This document shows, one piece after another, positions 8,687-18,212 of a DNA stretch of 19,553 nucleotides (within the stretch, counting starts at the first letter, position 1; each line of letters opens with the position of its first letter). The notes under the pieces are model-generated. The model was not told the origin of the DNA, searched no databases, and worked only from the letters and a program-made list of their open reading frames with translations. The stretch lies in the NCBI GenBank assembly GCA_023807065.1, contig JAJJLU010004058.1:1-19553 (forward strand). Reading direction: 5' to 3'. The position numbers and the translations under genes were made by a program. Origin of the DNA: Isotricha intestinalis. Its lineage: Eukaryota > Ciliophora > Litostomatea > Vestibuliferida > Isotrichidae.

Positions 8687-10570
8687 ATGATAACACGATC
8701 AAAAAAATTAGAACATAATCCAAACGATATTTCAACATATTCAAATTTTGATAAAATTCTTCAAAAATCTTTATATATTGAAGTAACATTAGATTTTAAA
8801 ACAAAGACATTATATGGAGAAATCACATCAACATATAAATATATAGATAAAACAGAAAAATATTTAATATTAGATTTAAAAGGTCCAAAAATACAAAATA
8901 TATATAATATTCAAAGAAACCAAAAATATCCTTTAAAATATGAAATAATAGAAAATCTTCCTGATAAAAATGCTTTAGGAACACCATTAAAAATTAATCT
9001 TCCTTTATTTGGAAAAACAAAGCCAAATGAAATAAAAATAAAAATAGAATTTATAACAAATGAAAATTGTACTGCAATTCAATTTTTAAATAAAGAACAA
9101 ACCCATTCAAAAAAATATCCTTTTATGTTTACTCAATGTGAACCAATTCAATGTAGAAGTTTATTTCCTTGTCAAGATACTCCTTCAGCAAAAGTAAATG
9201 TAACAGTAAAAACTTATATAGATAAACCTTATTTAATGTTATTTTCAGGAATACCAAAATCAATATATTGGGATGCAAATAAACAAAAAAATGTTATTGT
9301 TTATAAACAACAAATTATTATTCCAACATATTTAATTGCATTTGCAGCAGGAAAAATTTCTTATGAAAAAATAAGTGAAAGGTGTGGTGTTTATGCAGAA
9401 GAAGAAATAATAGAAAAAGCAAAAAATGAATTTAAAAATGCTGAACTTTACTTAAGTAAAGCAGAAGAATATTTAAATAGAAAATATGATTGGGGAACAT
9501 ATAATTTATTAGTATTACCTTTTTCTTTTCCTTATGGAGGAATGGAAAATCCAAATTTAACTTTTGTAACTCCTTCTTTATTAGCTGGTGATGGTTCTTT
9601 ATCATATGTTATTGGACATGAAATTTCTCATTCTTGGACAGGAAATTTAGTCACAAATAAAAATTGGGAAAATTTTTGGGTTAATGAAGGTTTTACTACT
9701 TTTATGGAAAGAAAATTAGATGGAATGATTTATGGTGAAGAAATGGAAAGTTTAGAATCAATTGTTGGTTTAAATGATTTAATTAGAGATATTGAAATGT
9801 TTGGAGAAAATAATAATTATACTCAATTAATGCCTAATTATGAGAATGTTGATCCTGATGATGGATTCTGTTCTATTCCTTATGAAAAAGGATTTCAATT
9901 TTTAATATATTTAGAAAGTTTAGTTGGCAAAGATGCCTTTCAAAATATTATGCAAGAATATATTAAGAAATATGCATTTCAAAGTGTTGATTATAATGCA
10001 TTTAAAGAAGTTTATGAAAATTATGTTATTGATAATACTGAAGGGGACGATGGAAAAAATATATTAAATGATATTGATTGGGACTCTTGGCTTTATTCTA
10101 AAGGAAAACCTTTTGCTGATTTTCATTTCTCTTCTTCTTTAGAGGATGATGCTATTCAATTAGCTGAAAAATATTTTAGTAAAAAAGGTAATTTTGCAGG
10201 TGATTATGAATTATTTAAAAATTGGCATACTAATGTTAAAGTTTATTTTCTTAATTATGTTTTAAATAATATTAATAAAGTTGATGATAAAGTCTATAAA
10301 TTAATTAGAGATAATTTGAAAATGAATGATGATGATTATAATATGGAAGTTAAAAATTTATGGTATCAAATTGGAATTAAAAGTAAACATGATGATGTTA
10401 TTCCTGGAATGAAAAAATTACTCACTAGTATTGGAAGAATGAAATATTTAAAACCTTTATATAAATGTTGGTATGAATATAACAAAAAAGATGCTAGAAA
10501 CTTTTTTGATAAAAATAAAAATTTATATCATTCTATTGCTCAGAAAAACATTGCCAATGTTTTTAAATAA
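8687..10570 (+). CDS. LTA4H: M1 zinc aminopeptidase, leukotriene A4 hydrolase family
   Basis: A 627-residue enzyme that removes amino-terminal residues from peptides in the cytosol; animal and yeast relatives also hydrolyse epoxides such as leukotriene A4. The substrate-anchoring G-G-M-E-N is at 284-288. The zinc site is H-E-I-S-H (311-315) with the third ligand E334 in W-V-N-E, which gives the HExxH-x18-E pattern. The catalytic Tyr is Y399 in I-P-Y-E-K-G, preceded by D391. These numbers are each 16 above human LTA4H (E271, H295, H299, E318, Y383), as expected for a close relative with a short N-terminal extension. G-R-M-K near the carboxyl end (R584, K586) corresponds to the pair that binds the substrate carboxylate. 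All catalytic residues are present and length is normal for the family. Epoxide hydrolase activity is not proven by this. TRM61 follows 65 bp downstream on the same strand. Confidence 0.95.
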   Translation: MITRSKKLEHNPNDISTYSNFDKILQKSLYIEVTLDFKTKTLYGEITSTYKYIDKTEKYLILDLKGPKIQNIYNIQRNQKYPLKYEIIENLPDKNALGTPLKINLPLFGKTKPNEIKIKIEFITNENCTAIQFLNKEQTHSKKYPFMFTQCEPIQCRSLFPCQDTPSAKVNVTVKTYIDKPYLMLFSGIPKSIYWDANKQKNVIVYKQQIIIPTYLIAFAAGKISYEKISERCGVYAEEEIIEKAKNEFKNAELYLSKAEEYLNRKYDWGTYNLLVLPFSFPYGGMENPNLTFVTPSLLAGDGSLSYVIGHEISHSWTGNLVTNKNWENFWVNEGFTTFMERKLDGMIYGEEMESLESIVGLNDLIRDIEMFGENNNYTQLMPNYENVDPDDGFCSIPYEKGFQFLIYLESLVGKDAFQNIMQEYIKKYAFQSVDYNAFKEVYENYVIDNTEGDDGKNILNDIDWDSWLYSKGKPFADFHFSSSLEDDAIQLAEKYFSKKGNFAGDYELFKNWHTNVKVYFLNYVLNNINKVDDKVYKLIRDNLKMNDDDYNMEVKNLWYQIGIKSKHDDVIPGMKKLLTSIGRMKYLKPLYKCWYEYNKKDARNFFDKNKNLYHSIAQKNIANVFK

Positions 10571-10635
10571 TTTATTAAAAAAGTTTAATTTTTTATTTAA
10601 TAAATATTTAAATTTTACTTAAATATTTTATTATA

Positions 10636-11547
10636 ATGTCAACAGAATTAATAACAAATGATTTAGGAAAAACAAAATATGGTGATTTAATTATATTATA
10701 TGAAAATGGAGATAGTATAAAATATTTTACTTTAGAAAAGGGAAAAATATTTCAAAACAAATTTGGAGCATTTAAACATGATGACATGGTTAATAAATAT
10801 TTCGGCTCAAAAATATACAATAATAAAAATGATAAATATATAACAATATTATCATTTGTCCCAAATATATGGGAAAGATGTATAAATAAAATGACACAAA
10901 TATTATATAATCCAGATATATCATTAATAATAATGTTATTAAATATTAATCAAAATTCAATTATATATGAAAGTGGAACAGGAAGTGGTTGTTTATCAAC
11001 AAATATATCATCAATATTATCAAATAAAGGTCATTTATATACATTTGAATTTAATAAAGAAAGAGTTGATAAATTAAAAGATTTATTTTCTTTATTAAAA
11101 TTAAATGATAAAATAACAATAACACATAGAGATGTTATTGAAAATGGTTTTGAAATCAATGAAAATGATTTAATTAAAAAAGAACATAAATTTTGTGATG
11201 GAATGTTTATAGATTTACCTTCACCTTGGATGATAATAAAACATGCTAAAAAAGTATTAAAAAATGGAAGTTATTTTGTTTCTTTTTCACCTTGTATAGA
11301 ACAAATAAATGAAACTATGAAAATAATGAAAGAAAATGGATTTATTTCTTTAAGAATGTTTGAATGTTTATATAGAACTTATGCTTATGCTAGAACTACA
11401 AAAATTGATATTCCTGATTTTAGTGTTAAAAGAAAAGTTGGAGAAGAATTTAAATATAATACTATGGAAATTAGTGTTACTAAAAATAAATGTGATATGA
11501 GAGGACATACTGGATTCTTACTTTTTGGAATTAATGTTAATAATTAA
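10636..11547 (+). CDS. TRM61: tRNA (adenine-58-N1)-methyltransferase catalytic subunit TRM61
   Basis: A 303-residue S-adenosylmethionine-dependent enzyme that forms m1A58 in the T-loop of tRNAs, including initiator tRNA, as a heterotetramer with TRM6 (not present here). An N-terminal beta-barrel-like region (about 1-75) precedes the family block T-Q-I-L-Y-N-P-D-I-S (87-96). The cofactor-binding E-S-G-T-G-S-G is at 112-118. The active-site block D-L-P-S-P-W is at 193-198, and S-P-C-I-E-Q at 218-223 is a hallmark of the eukaryotic family. The carboxyl end has the R-G-H-T-G-F block typical of TRM61. Length is slightly under the usual range, with no loss of the core. Nuclear location is expected from the family. 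With the m7G46 enzyme at 6200, it makes two tRNA-modifying genes in the window, probably by chance. Confidence 0.93.
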   Translation: MSTELITNDLGKTKYGDLIILYENGDSIKYFTLEKGKIFQNKFGAFKHDDMVNKYFGSKIYNNKNDKYITILSFVPNIWERCINKMTQILYNPDISLIIMLLNINQNSIIYESGTGSGCLSTNISSILSNKGHLYTFEFNKERVDKLKDLFSLLKLNDKITITHRDVIENGFEINENDLIKKEHKFCDGMFIDLPSPWMIIKHAKKVLKNGSYFVSFSPCIEQINETMKIMKENGFISLRMFECLYRTYAYARTTKIDIPDFSVKRKVGEEFKYNTMEISVTKNKCDMRGHTGFLLFGINVNN

Positions 11548-11720
11548 AATATTTTTTTTAATTTTTATTTTCTAACCCTTAATTTGATAATATTTTTATT
11601 ATTTATCTATGTAACTTCATTAATTTTCAATTTCAAAAATTAGGTTTATAAAATAGTTTAAAATATCAAAATTCTTGAATAGTTAGTTAAATTTTTAAAA
11701 CTAAACTAAATAAAATTTTT
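11548..11720. other. Convergent spacer with imperfect inverted repeat
   Basis: This 173-bp gap lies between the 3' ends of TRM61 (+) and ubiquitin (-). At about 11680-11708 an imperfect inverted repeat (arms a-g-t-t-a-g-t-t-a-a-a and a-a-a-a-c-t-a-a-a-c-t) could form a weak stem in the ubiquitin 3' region. It is AT-rich and may be chance. A 13-base word, t-a-a-a-a-t-a-g-t-t-t-a-a, occurs here (near 11649) and again on the other side of ubiquitin (near 12022). Confidence 0.25.
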
Positions 11721-12155
<435 letters not shown>

Positions 12156-14048
12156 ATGGAACCAATCACAATAGAAAAAATTTTTATATTTAATCCAATG
12201 TTAAAATCCCCTAAAAAAAAAGCAAGTGATGATGAAAAACAAGATGCGAAATTATTATATTATTATCCAAAAGAAGAAGAATTACTAATTAAAAGATCAA
12301 ATTTAGGAATAATAGAAGGAACAATAAATTTTATGGAATCATTTGAAAAAACTAATCATAAATTTATATATACTGAATTAAATAATATATTATTTGTTGC
12401 AAATTGTTATGAAGAAAATTTTATTCTATGTTTTATAATAAAGAAATATATTAAATTTTCTCCTTATGAAAATATAAATACAAAAAAAGAATGGATTAAA
12501 ATGGCATTAGATAATTTTTATAATATGTTTTGTTTTTATCATAATTCTTTTTCAGATTTTTTTTTAAAGGAAAAAAACAGTGATATTAGTTTTCCTTTAT
12601 CTGATGATAAAATAAATATAATTAAAGATTTTATTATTACTTTTTTAGAATATTATGATAATATTAAATTACCGTTTGTTACTAATATGCAATATTTAAA
12701 AGTTTCACATAATTTACAAATTACTATATTATTTTCAATGCATAAGTTAAAAGAAAATATTCCTGATATTTCTTTATTAACTTCTGTCTATAAAGGAAAA
12801 ATCATTTATAATGAAGTTCCTTTTGATTCTATTAGTTTGTTATATAATTTATTTTATCAAATTCTAGATTCTACTGCTAAAATTAATTCTTTTAAACCTC
12901 CTGTTAATGTGAAAAAAGATGAAATAAAAAAAGAAGAGAAAAAAGAAAATATAGAAGATAAAAAAGAAGAAGAAAACAATATAGAAGGAAATAATATAGA
13001 AGAAAAAAAAGAAGAAGAAAACAATATAGAAGGAAATAATAGAGAAGAAAAAAAAGAAGAAGAAAATATAGAAGAAAAAAAAGAAGAAAAAAATATAGAA
13101 GATAAAAAAGAAGAAGAAAACACAGAAGAAAAAAAAGAAGAAGAAAACACAGAAGAAAAAAAAGAAGAAGAAAATATTGAAGAAAAAAAAGAAGAAAATA
13201 ATGCAGAAGATAAAAAAGAAGAAAATATAGAAGAAAAAAAAGAAGAAGAAAACACAGAAGAAAAAAAAGAAGAAGAAAATATAGAAGAAAAAAAAGAAGA
13301 AAATAATATAGAAGATAAAAAAGAAGAAAATAATAATATAGAAGAAAAAAAAGAAGATAATAATATAGAAGATAAAAAAAAAGAAAATATTAAAACAGAT
13401 TCCAAAAATGAAAAAGAAGAAAATATAAATGAAATAATATTAACAAATGTATCTCCTTTTAGAAAAATATTTTCTGTTACAACATTACAAGAAGGTTATT
13501 TATTAGGTAAAAGTCCAGATATAAATCCCAAAATATTTATTCCAACAATATATATAAAAAGTTTAGAAGAATCAGAATATAAATTATTAATATATTATTA
13601 TAAAGGAATAACAATATTTATGTTTTTAAAAAAAGAAACAAATATTAATTCAATTCAATATGATAAAATTAAAGAAGTAATTAAAAAAATTTTTTCAAAC
13701 GAAATTATAAATGAATTAGAAAAAAGTCATAAAATAATAAATGAGAATTATAATATTTTTTCTGTTAATTCAGCTGATAAATCTTTAAAAGCTTCTGGAA
13801 TTTTTACCAAAAATAATAGAGATTTAAATTATTTTTTCCAAAGAATATTATTTGTAAATAATGATGTATATTTAAATTCATTAACTTATTTCAAAGGAGG
13901 AATAAATTTTAAAGGAGGTTATATTTATTATTTAAATTCTCTTGGAAGAAAAGTAATATTTATTTTAAATGATTCATTATCATTTAATCAATTAAAATCA
14001 GAAATAGAAAAAAATGAAAAAGAATGTGATTTTATCTTTTTAATTTAA
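12156..14048 (+). CDS. CCZ1: CCZ1 vacuolar/endosomal fusion protein with K/E repeat insertion
   Basis: A 630-residue protein matching CCZ1, which with MON1 forms the exchange factor for Rab7 in endosome-to-vacuole and autophagosome maturation. The N-terminal longin region (about 1-110) has I-F-I-F-N-P then L-L-Y-Y-Y-P and N-L-G-I-I-E-G-T-I-N-F. These align with the F-I-Y-N-P, F-Y-H-P and N-V-G-L-C-E-A-I-V-Q-F blocks of animal CCZ1. Middle and C-terminal longin regions (about 170-250 and 430-630) follow in order, ending G-R-K-V-I-F-I-L-N and a hydrophobic tip, as in the family. Between them, residues about 252-425 are a K/E/N-rich low-complexity insertion built of E-E-K-K-E-E-E-N-type units, absent from typical CCZ1 (about 480 residues). 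Without it the length is normal. Ank-DHHC 2 starts 74 bp after its stop. Confidence 0.8.
   Translation: MEPITIEKIFIFNPMLKSPKKKASDDEKQDAKLLYYYPKEEELLIKRSNLGIIEGTINFMESFEKTNHKFIYTELNNILFVANCYEENFILCFIIKKYIKFSPYENINTKKEWIKMALDNFYNMFCFYHNSFSDFFLKEKNSDISFPLSDDKINIIKDFIITFLEYYDNIKLPFVTNMQYLKVSHNLQITILFSMHKLKENIPDISLLTSVYKGKIIYNEVPFDSISLLYNLFYQILDSTAKINSFKPPVNVKKDEIKKEEKKENIEDKKEEENNIEGNNIEEKKEEENNIEGNNREEKKEEENIEEKKEEKNIEDKKEEENTEEKKEEENTEEKKEEENIEEKKEENNAEDKKEENIEEKKEEENTEEKKEEENIEEKKEENNIEDKKEENNNIEEKKEDNNIEDKKKENIKTDSKNEKEENINEIILTNVSPFRKIFSVTTLQEGYLLGKSPDINPKIFIPTIYIKSLEESEYKLLIYYYKGITIFMFLKKETNINSIQYDKIKEVIKKIFSNEIINELEKSHKIINENYNIFSVNSADKSLKASGIFTKNNRDLNYFFQRILFVNNDVYLNSLTYFKGGINFKGGYIYYLNSLGRKVIFILNDSLSFNQLKSEIEKNEKECDFIFLI
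12911..13410 (+). repeat. Degenerate GAA/AAA-rich tandem repeat inside CCZ1
   Basis: About 500 bp of purine-only-like sequence encodes repeated units of the form (I/T)-E-(E/D)-K-K-E-E-(E/N)-N. The unit is roughly 24-36 bp and always a multiple of three, so the reading frame is kept. Within it, 13143-13247 and the stretch starting at 13248 are near-identical copies in direct tandem (period 105 bp, 35 codons). They differ by a few substitutions and a 6-bp insertion in the second copy. The opposite strand is a long pyrimidine tract. Such mirror-like purine tracts can adopt triplex structure, though this is only a possibility here. Confidence 0.9.
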
Positions 14049-14122
14049 AAAAATAATATTTAAAAAAAAAATAATTAATATAAAATAATATTATTATAAT
14101 AATATAAAAAACTAAAAAAAAA

Positions 14123-15604
14123 ATGACAGAAAAACAAAAATTAGAAATCCAAAATTTAATATCAGAAAAAAATGAATCAGAAATAATTAAATTTTTAGAT
14201 ATAAACCCATTATATAATTTATTTTCTCCAATTGATGAAAAAAATAATAATTGTTTCCACAGAATATGTTTCTTAAATTCAACATCAATATTTTACTTAT
14301 TTTTAACCCATATAAAAAATTCAAAAGAAAACATATCAGAATTAATAAACATTCAAAACGCATCAGGTTTTACTCCATTACATTATTCATGTTATAAAGG
14401 AAATATGCAAATAATAAAAGAATTAATAAATTTAGGTTCAAATATATCATTAAAAAATAAAAAAGGTTTAAATGTACTTCATTTAGCATCTCAAGGGAAT
14501 CAAGTAAATGTTTTAGCATATTTTATAGAAAAATATAAAATAGATCCAATGTCTTTAGATGAAGTTTATTCTACTCCTTTACATTGGGCTTGTTATTTTG
14601 GTTGCGAAAATTGTGCTGATTTCTTGTTAAGTTATAAAAGAGTTAATATTAATTTTTGTGATAAAGAAGGAAGAACTCCTTTACATATTGCTGTTCTTAG
14701 TGAAAATATTAATTTAATTAAAAAATTAGTGAGATTTGGAGCTGATAAAAATGCTAAAGATAATAATGATAATACTCCTTTAGAACTTGCTGAAATTAAA
14801 AAAAAAAAAAATGTTGTTAAAATTCTTAAAAAAGAAAAAAAAATTTGTAAATGTATTATTATTAAACCTCCTGTACAAAAAATTGAAAAAAGTTATGCTA
14901 ATATTATTTTATTTTTTATTTTATATGGATTTTCTTTAACTGCAAATATAATAATATTAATGCCTTTTATTAATGAAAAAAATACTTTTTGGGTTTATTT
15001 AATTACTCATATAATAAATTTTATTTTGTATTTTATATTAATTTGTTATAATCCAGGAGTAAATAAAGAGAAAATGTTGAAAATAGGAAAAGAAAAATTT
15101 TTTTTGCCTATTATAGAAAAAGGAGGAGAAGTAAAAAAATATTGTCCAAGATGTTTAGTAAAAAAAACTAAAAATATGAGACATTGTTTTATTTGTGATA
15201 GATGTGTTGATAATTTTGATCATCATTGTTATTGGACTAATAATTGTGTTGGAAAATCAAATTATAAAATTTTTATTTTTTTTGTGTTAATTAATATTTT
15301 CATTCTTTCTTTCAATGATTATTTAGATTTTAAAATTATTTTTCTCAGCAAAAATTTTAATGTGGATTGTAATAATAATTATTTTAAATATTGTAATCAA
15401 TTTCAAGAGTGGTATAAGGATTTTATTATTAAAATTATTGCAATTTCTAATTTTTTTCTTTGTATTCTTTTTGATATTTTATTAATTGCTTTATTAGCTC
15501 TTCATATTAGGAATTTCTTCTATAATAAAAAAATTAGAAAAAATTTATTAGTTCAAGATACAGATGAAAAACTCGATATTTTAGGTTCTACTGAGAAAAA
15601 ATAA
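14123..15604 (+). CDS. Ankyrin-repeat DHHC protein S-acyltransferase (copy 2)
   Basis: A 493-residue paralogue of the gene at 4250 with the same order of parts. Ankyrin repeats span about residues 32-235, with signatures G-F-T-P-L-H-Y-S, S-T-P-L-H-W-A and G-R-T-P-L-H-I-A. Two membrane segments (about 259-283 and 290-310) follow, with N-P-G in place of the usual D-P-G. The Cys-rich domain starts at C341 and has intact D-H-H-C (366-369) followed by Y-W-T-N-N-C. Membrane segments at about 381-403 and 438-464 flank a luminal loop with several Asn and two Cys. The cytosolic tail is longer and more acidic than in copy 1. Palmitoylation of cytosolic-face substrates at Golgi or endosomal membranes is the expected role. 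It follows CCZ1 by 74 bp. Divergence between the copies is large, so the duplication is old. Confidence 0.92.
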   Translation: MTEKQKLEIQNLISEKNESEIIKFLDINPLYNLFSPIDEKNNNCFHRICFLNSTSIFYLFLTHIKNSKENISELINIQNASGFTPLHYSCYKGNMQIIKELINLGSNISLKNKKGLNVLHLASQGNQVNVLAYFIEKYKIDPMSLDEVYSTPLHWACYFGCENCADFLLSYKRVNINFCDKEGRTPLHIAVLSENINLIKKLVRFGADKNAKDNNDNTPLELAEIKKKKNVVKILKKEKKICKCIIIKPPVQKIEKSYANIILFFILYGFSLTANIIILMPFINEKNTFWVYLITHIINFILYFILICYNPGVNKEKMLKIGKEKFFLPIIEKGGEVKKYCPRCLVKKTKNMRHCFICDRCVDNFDHHCYWTNNCVGKSNYKIFIFFVLINIFILSFNDYLDFKIIFLSKNFNVDCNNNYFKYCNQFQEWYKDFIIKIIAISNFFLCILFDILLIALLALHIRNFFYNKKIRKNLLVQDTDEKLDILGSTEKK

Positions 15605-16002
15605 TTAATTTTTTAATACTATTTAATTTATATTTTTGATAAAAAATATAATATTTTTTATTAGATTTTGAATACGTTTTTATTAAGAAATAAAATCATA
15701 TAACTTTTTCATATTTTTTCATAATTATATAATAATTCTTTTTTAATAAAACTAAATTTAATCAATATTTTGAATAAAAGAAATTCAAAGTTTAAACGTT
15801 TTTGATTATTTAATTAAGGGAAACGGATAAAACAGAAAAAATTACTGATAAAAAAATATATTTAAAATTAGGAGGTTTATATAAAGTAGAGTTTTTTTTC
15901 CTTTTATTAATAAAAAAATAAAATCAATTATAAATATACAAGAAACTATATTTAATAATAAAAAAATAAAAATCCCAAGTATCAATAAATAAATACTTGA
16001 AT
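15605..16002. other. 398-bp convergent intergenic region with a GC-richer patch
   Basis: This region lies between the 3' ends of Ank-DHHC 2 (+) and the MFS transporter (-). Most is featureless A/T. From about 15790 to 15892 the GC content rises, with g-g-g-a-a-a-c-g-g and g-g-a-g-g-t-t-t-a-t. There the plus strand has a stop-bounded open stretch without ATG at 15814-15921, and the minus strand is also open in one frame from about 16010 to 15812. Neither has a start codon. No tRNA fold or snoRNA box pair is seen. Confidence 0.4.
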
Positions 16003-17565
16003 TTAACCTTTACTCTTTACCTCAATATTTACTTTTTTAAATTCTTTTTTCTTATTATTAATATTAAATTTATTAGTATTGTTATTATTATTATTATTAT
16101 TTTCTCCATAATCAAATTTTTCTTCATTTTCAAAAAATAATAAAACAAAAGAAATAACAGTAAGTAAAGATCCAAAAAGATATAAGCATCTATAAGGTAA
16201 AATTAATTTCTCAAATTTTTGTTCATTAGTAATATAATTAATTAAAAAGGACATAACAGCAGAAAATAAATTAGAAATACCATCTCCAATTCCAAATAAG
16301 CCATGAACTTCAATAGAATATTCAATACCAAATATATTATATAAATAAGGAGTGAAAGCATATCTTTGACCTACAGTAGCAACTTCAGAAGCTAAGGCTA
16401 AAATAAATAAGAAGTTACGATTATCTAAAAATAAACTCATTAATATTCCTATTGTTAATCTTAATAAACATAATGATCTTAATATATATATTGAACCAAA
16501 TTTATCTACTATTAATCCTACTAAAGGTGCTACTAATAATTTAATGAAACCTATTGTTGCTCCTATAAATCTATTAAATGCTACTGAATACATTAAAATT
16601 CTAAAATTTTTAAAATTTGACATTGTTAGATATGATACAAAAGGTGTTAAAAATGTATATATTGCTAAAAACCAAAAACGAGAACTTTTTATTATTTTTT
16701 TCATATTTTTACGATAAGTTGTGTTTTTAAATTTATTCTTTTTTTTCATTTTATTTATTTTTTTTATTGTTTTCTCCTTTATTTTTCTATGAACATTAAA
16801 ATCTGATATTGTTGTTGATAATTCATGAATCATTGAAGTTGATTCATTAATATTAGGACTATTAATACTAGTATTATTATTATTATTATTTATTTGAGAA
16901 ATATTATCATTTGAAATTTCTTCATTATCATATTGATATTCTCTATAAAATAATAAAGTTAAAACAGTTGCAAAAAAAAAGCTAAAAATTGAAAATAAAA
17001 TAAATCTTTGATATCTTTGAGAAATATATTCAGGATAAAATTGGTTATCATTTCCTTTATTTAAAGCATAATCATCAATATTAATATATTTTTCAGAAGC
17101 CAAAAAGAAAATACCATGAAAAACAGTAGTAAAAACCCCAATACAACTTAATAAAAATCCTTTACAATTAGGTTTATAAAGACATAAATTTTTTAAGCAA
17201 ATTTGATTGCAACTTCCAACACCAATTCCAAGTAGAATAGTAATACAATAATAAACCCAAATATTTTGTTGAATATATAAACATAATAAAGAAACTAATA
17301 TAGTAATACCTCCAAATATAATAGTATGTTTTCCTCCTATTGTTTTTTCCATAAATCCACCAACTGGACCAATTAATTTTGTTGTCATTAAATATAATGG
17401 AGAATTTATTACGCCATAATGTATTGTAACCCAATCTTGCTTTAAATGAATATATGATGTTGTATATGCAGTAAATTTCCATAGTAAACTTATGTGAGTT
17501 GAAGATATTTTAAAAAATATTGCTGATATTATTGCTAAGAAAAAATTTGTTGATGATTTTCCCAT
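16003..17565 (-). CDS. Major facilitator superfamily transporter
   Basis: A 520-residue membrane protein with about twelve hydrophobic segments in two halves. The first half (about residues 5-210) has P-L-Y-L-M-T-T-K-L-I-G-P-V-G-G then K-T-I-G-G-K, the usual loop 2-3 signature position. The second half (about 290-490) has V-A-P-L-V-G-L-I-V-D-K-F-G, a clear MFS loop 8-9 copy of the motif. A soluble loop (about 205-285) rich in Asn and Ser joins them, and the tail after about 490 is Asn/Lys-rich. The pattern resembles OFA/monocarboxylate-like MFS carriers common in ciliates and apicomplexans; the substrate is unknown. I start at ATG 17565-17563 (M-G-K-S-S-T). The open frame extends 12 codons further to a TTG at 17601, but no ATG lies in that extension, and the chosen ATG has an A-rich leader. 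TAA stop. Confidence 0.85.
   Translation of the reverse strand: MGKSSTNFFLAIISAIFFKISSTHISLLWKFTAYTTSYIHLKQDWVTIHYGVINSPLYLMTTKLIGPVGGFMEKTIGGKHTIIFGGITILVSLLCLYIQQNIWVYYCITILLGIGVGSCNQICLKNLCLYKPNCKGFLLSCIGVFTTVFHGIFFLASEKYINIDDYALNKGNDNQFYPEYISQRYQRFILFSIFSFFFATVLTLLFYREYQYDNEEISNDNISQINNNNNNTSINSPNINESTSMIHELSTTISDFNVHRKIKEKTIKKINKMKKKNKFKNTTYRKNMKKIIKSSRFWFLAIYTFLTPFVSYLTMSNFKNFRILMYSVAFNRFIGATIGFIKLLVAPLVGLIVDKFGSIYILRSLCLLRLTIGILMSLFLDNRNFLFILALASEVATVGQRYAFTPYLYNIFGIEYSIEVHGLFGIGDGISNLFSAVMSFLINYITNEQKFEKLILPYRCLYLFGSLLTVISFVLLFFENEEKFDYGENNNNNNNNTNKFNINNKKKEFKKVNIEVKSKG
16079..16101 (-). repeat. AAT trinucleotide repeat coding for poly-Asn in the MFS tail
   Basis: On the coding (minus) strand about seven to eight consecutive AAT codons encode an Asn run near the transporter's carboxyl end. 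A shorter run at about 16871-16892 encodes Asn in the central loop. Both are in soluble segments, where length changes are tolerated. Confidence 0.85.
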
Positions 17566-18212
17566 TTTTTTATCTTGATTATTTTTAAATGAATTATGCA
17601 ATATATAGTATATTTTTTTTTTTAATATGTGAAAGAAACTTAATTATTAAGTTTAAAATTTTTGATTTTGATTTTTTTTTTGGATTTAGAATTTTTTTGA
17701 AATTTATTTAATTTTAATTTTTTTTTTAATTAATAAATTATATTTTTGATAGAAAAAAAAATTTTCAATCAATTTGTCATATTATAATATAATAATTGTA
17801 ATTAATGATTTAAAATAATTATTTTAAAAGTAATGATATTAAAAAAAGTAAAAATTGAAACTTAAAAAAAATCAATATAAAAATAATTTCAAAATCCCAA
17901 AATTAAAAAGAAATAAAAAAATAATAAAAAAGTATGAAAAATGAAATATCCTCATTATTAAATTCATCATTGTTATTAAACAATGAAATAGAGAAATTAA
18001 AAAAAACAAATTTTAAATGAGAAAAACAAAAAAGCAAATATTTAATTGTAATAAACAGAATAATAAATACAATATAATTAGAATAAATTTTTTTGAAAAA
18101 AAAAATTTTAATATTTTTTAAGGGCTATTTAAAATTTTTTAATACTAAAATTATATAATAAATTTTTAATGAATATTTGAAAATTACAAAATTGAATAAA
18201 AGATAAAAAAAT
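17566..18212. promoter_or_regulatory. 647-bp divergent intergenic region (MFS / Rab 1)
   Basis: The longest gap in the window lies between divergent starts, so it should contain both promoters. It is T-rich near the MFS gene and A-rich towards the Rab gene. A 28-codon ATG frame at 17934-18020, ending in TGA, starts after an A-rich leader. It could be an upstream frame of the Rab transcript or chance. No tRNA, repeat or hairpin of note is seen. Confidence 0.4.
17934..18020 (+). other. 28-codon upstream open frame, doubtful
   Basis: ATG at 17934 to TGA at 18018-18020, giving M-K-N-E-I-S-S-L-L-N-S-S-L-L-L. It uses TGA, whereas every confident gene here ends in TAA. It lies 193 bp before the Rab 1 start on the same strand and could be a small regulatory upstream frame if the leader is that long. 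Beyond the TGA the frame stays open for 18 more codons to a TAA. Too short to accept as a gene. Confidence 0.12.

Noticed and set aside
11571..11586. Telomere-like word c-t-a-a-c-c-c-t-t-a-a
   Set aside because: It occurs once, is not tandem, and sits between two housekeeping genes.
12857..13405. Long minus-strand open frame, Ser/Phe-rich, 182 codons
   Set aside because: It is the complement of the GAA/AAA repeat in CCZ1; the repeat keeps the opposite frame open, and no other coding sign is present.
17174..17482. Minus-strand 102-codon Tyr/Ile-rich frame
   Set aside because: It is another frame of the MFS transporter, with an implausible composition.
17566..17601. Twelve-codon upstream extension of the MFS transporter from a TTG
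   Set aside because: TTG is an unlikely nuclear start, and the in-frame ATG at 17565 has the A-rich leader seen in its neighbours.
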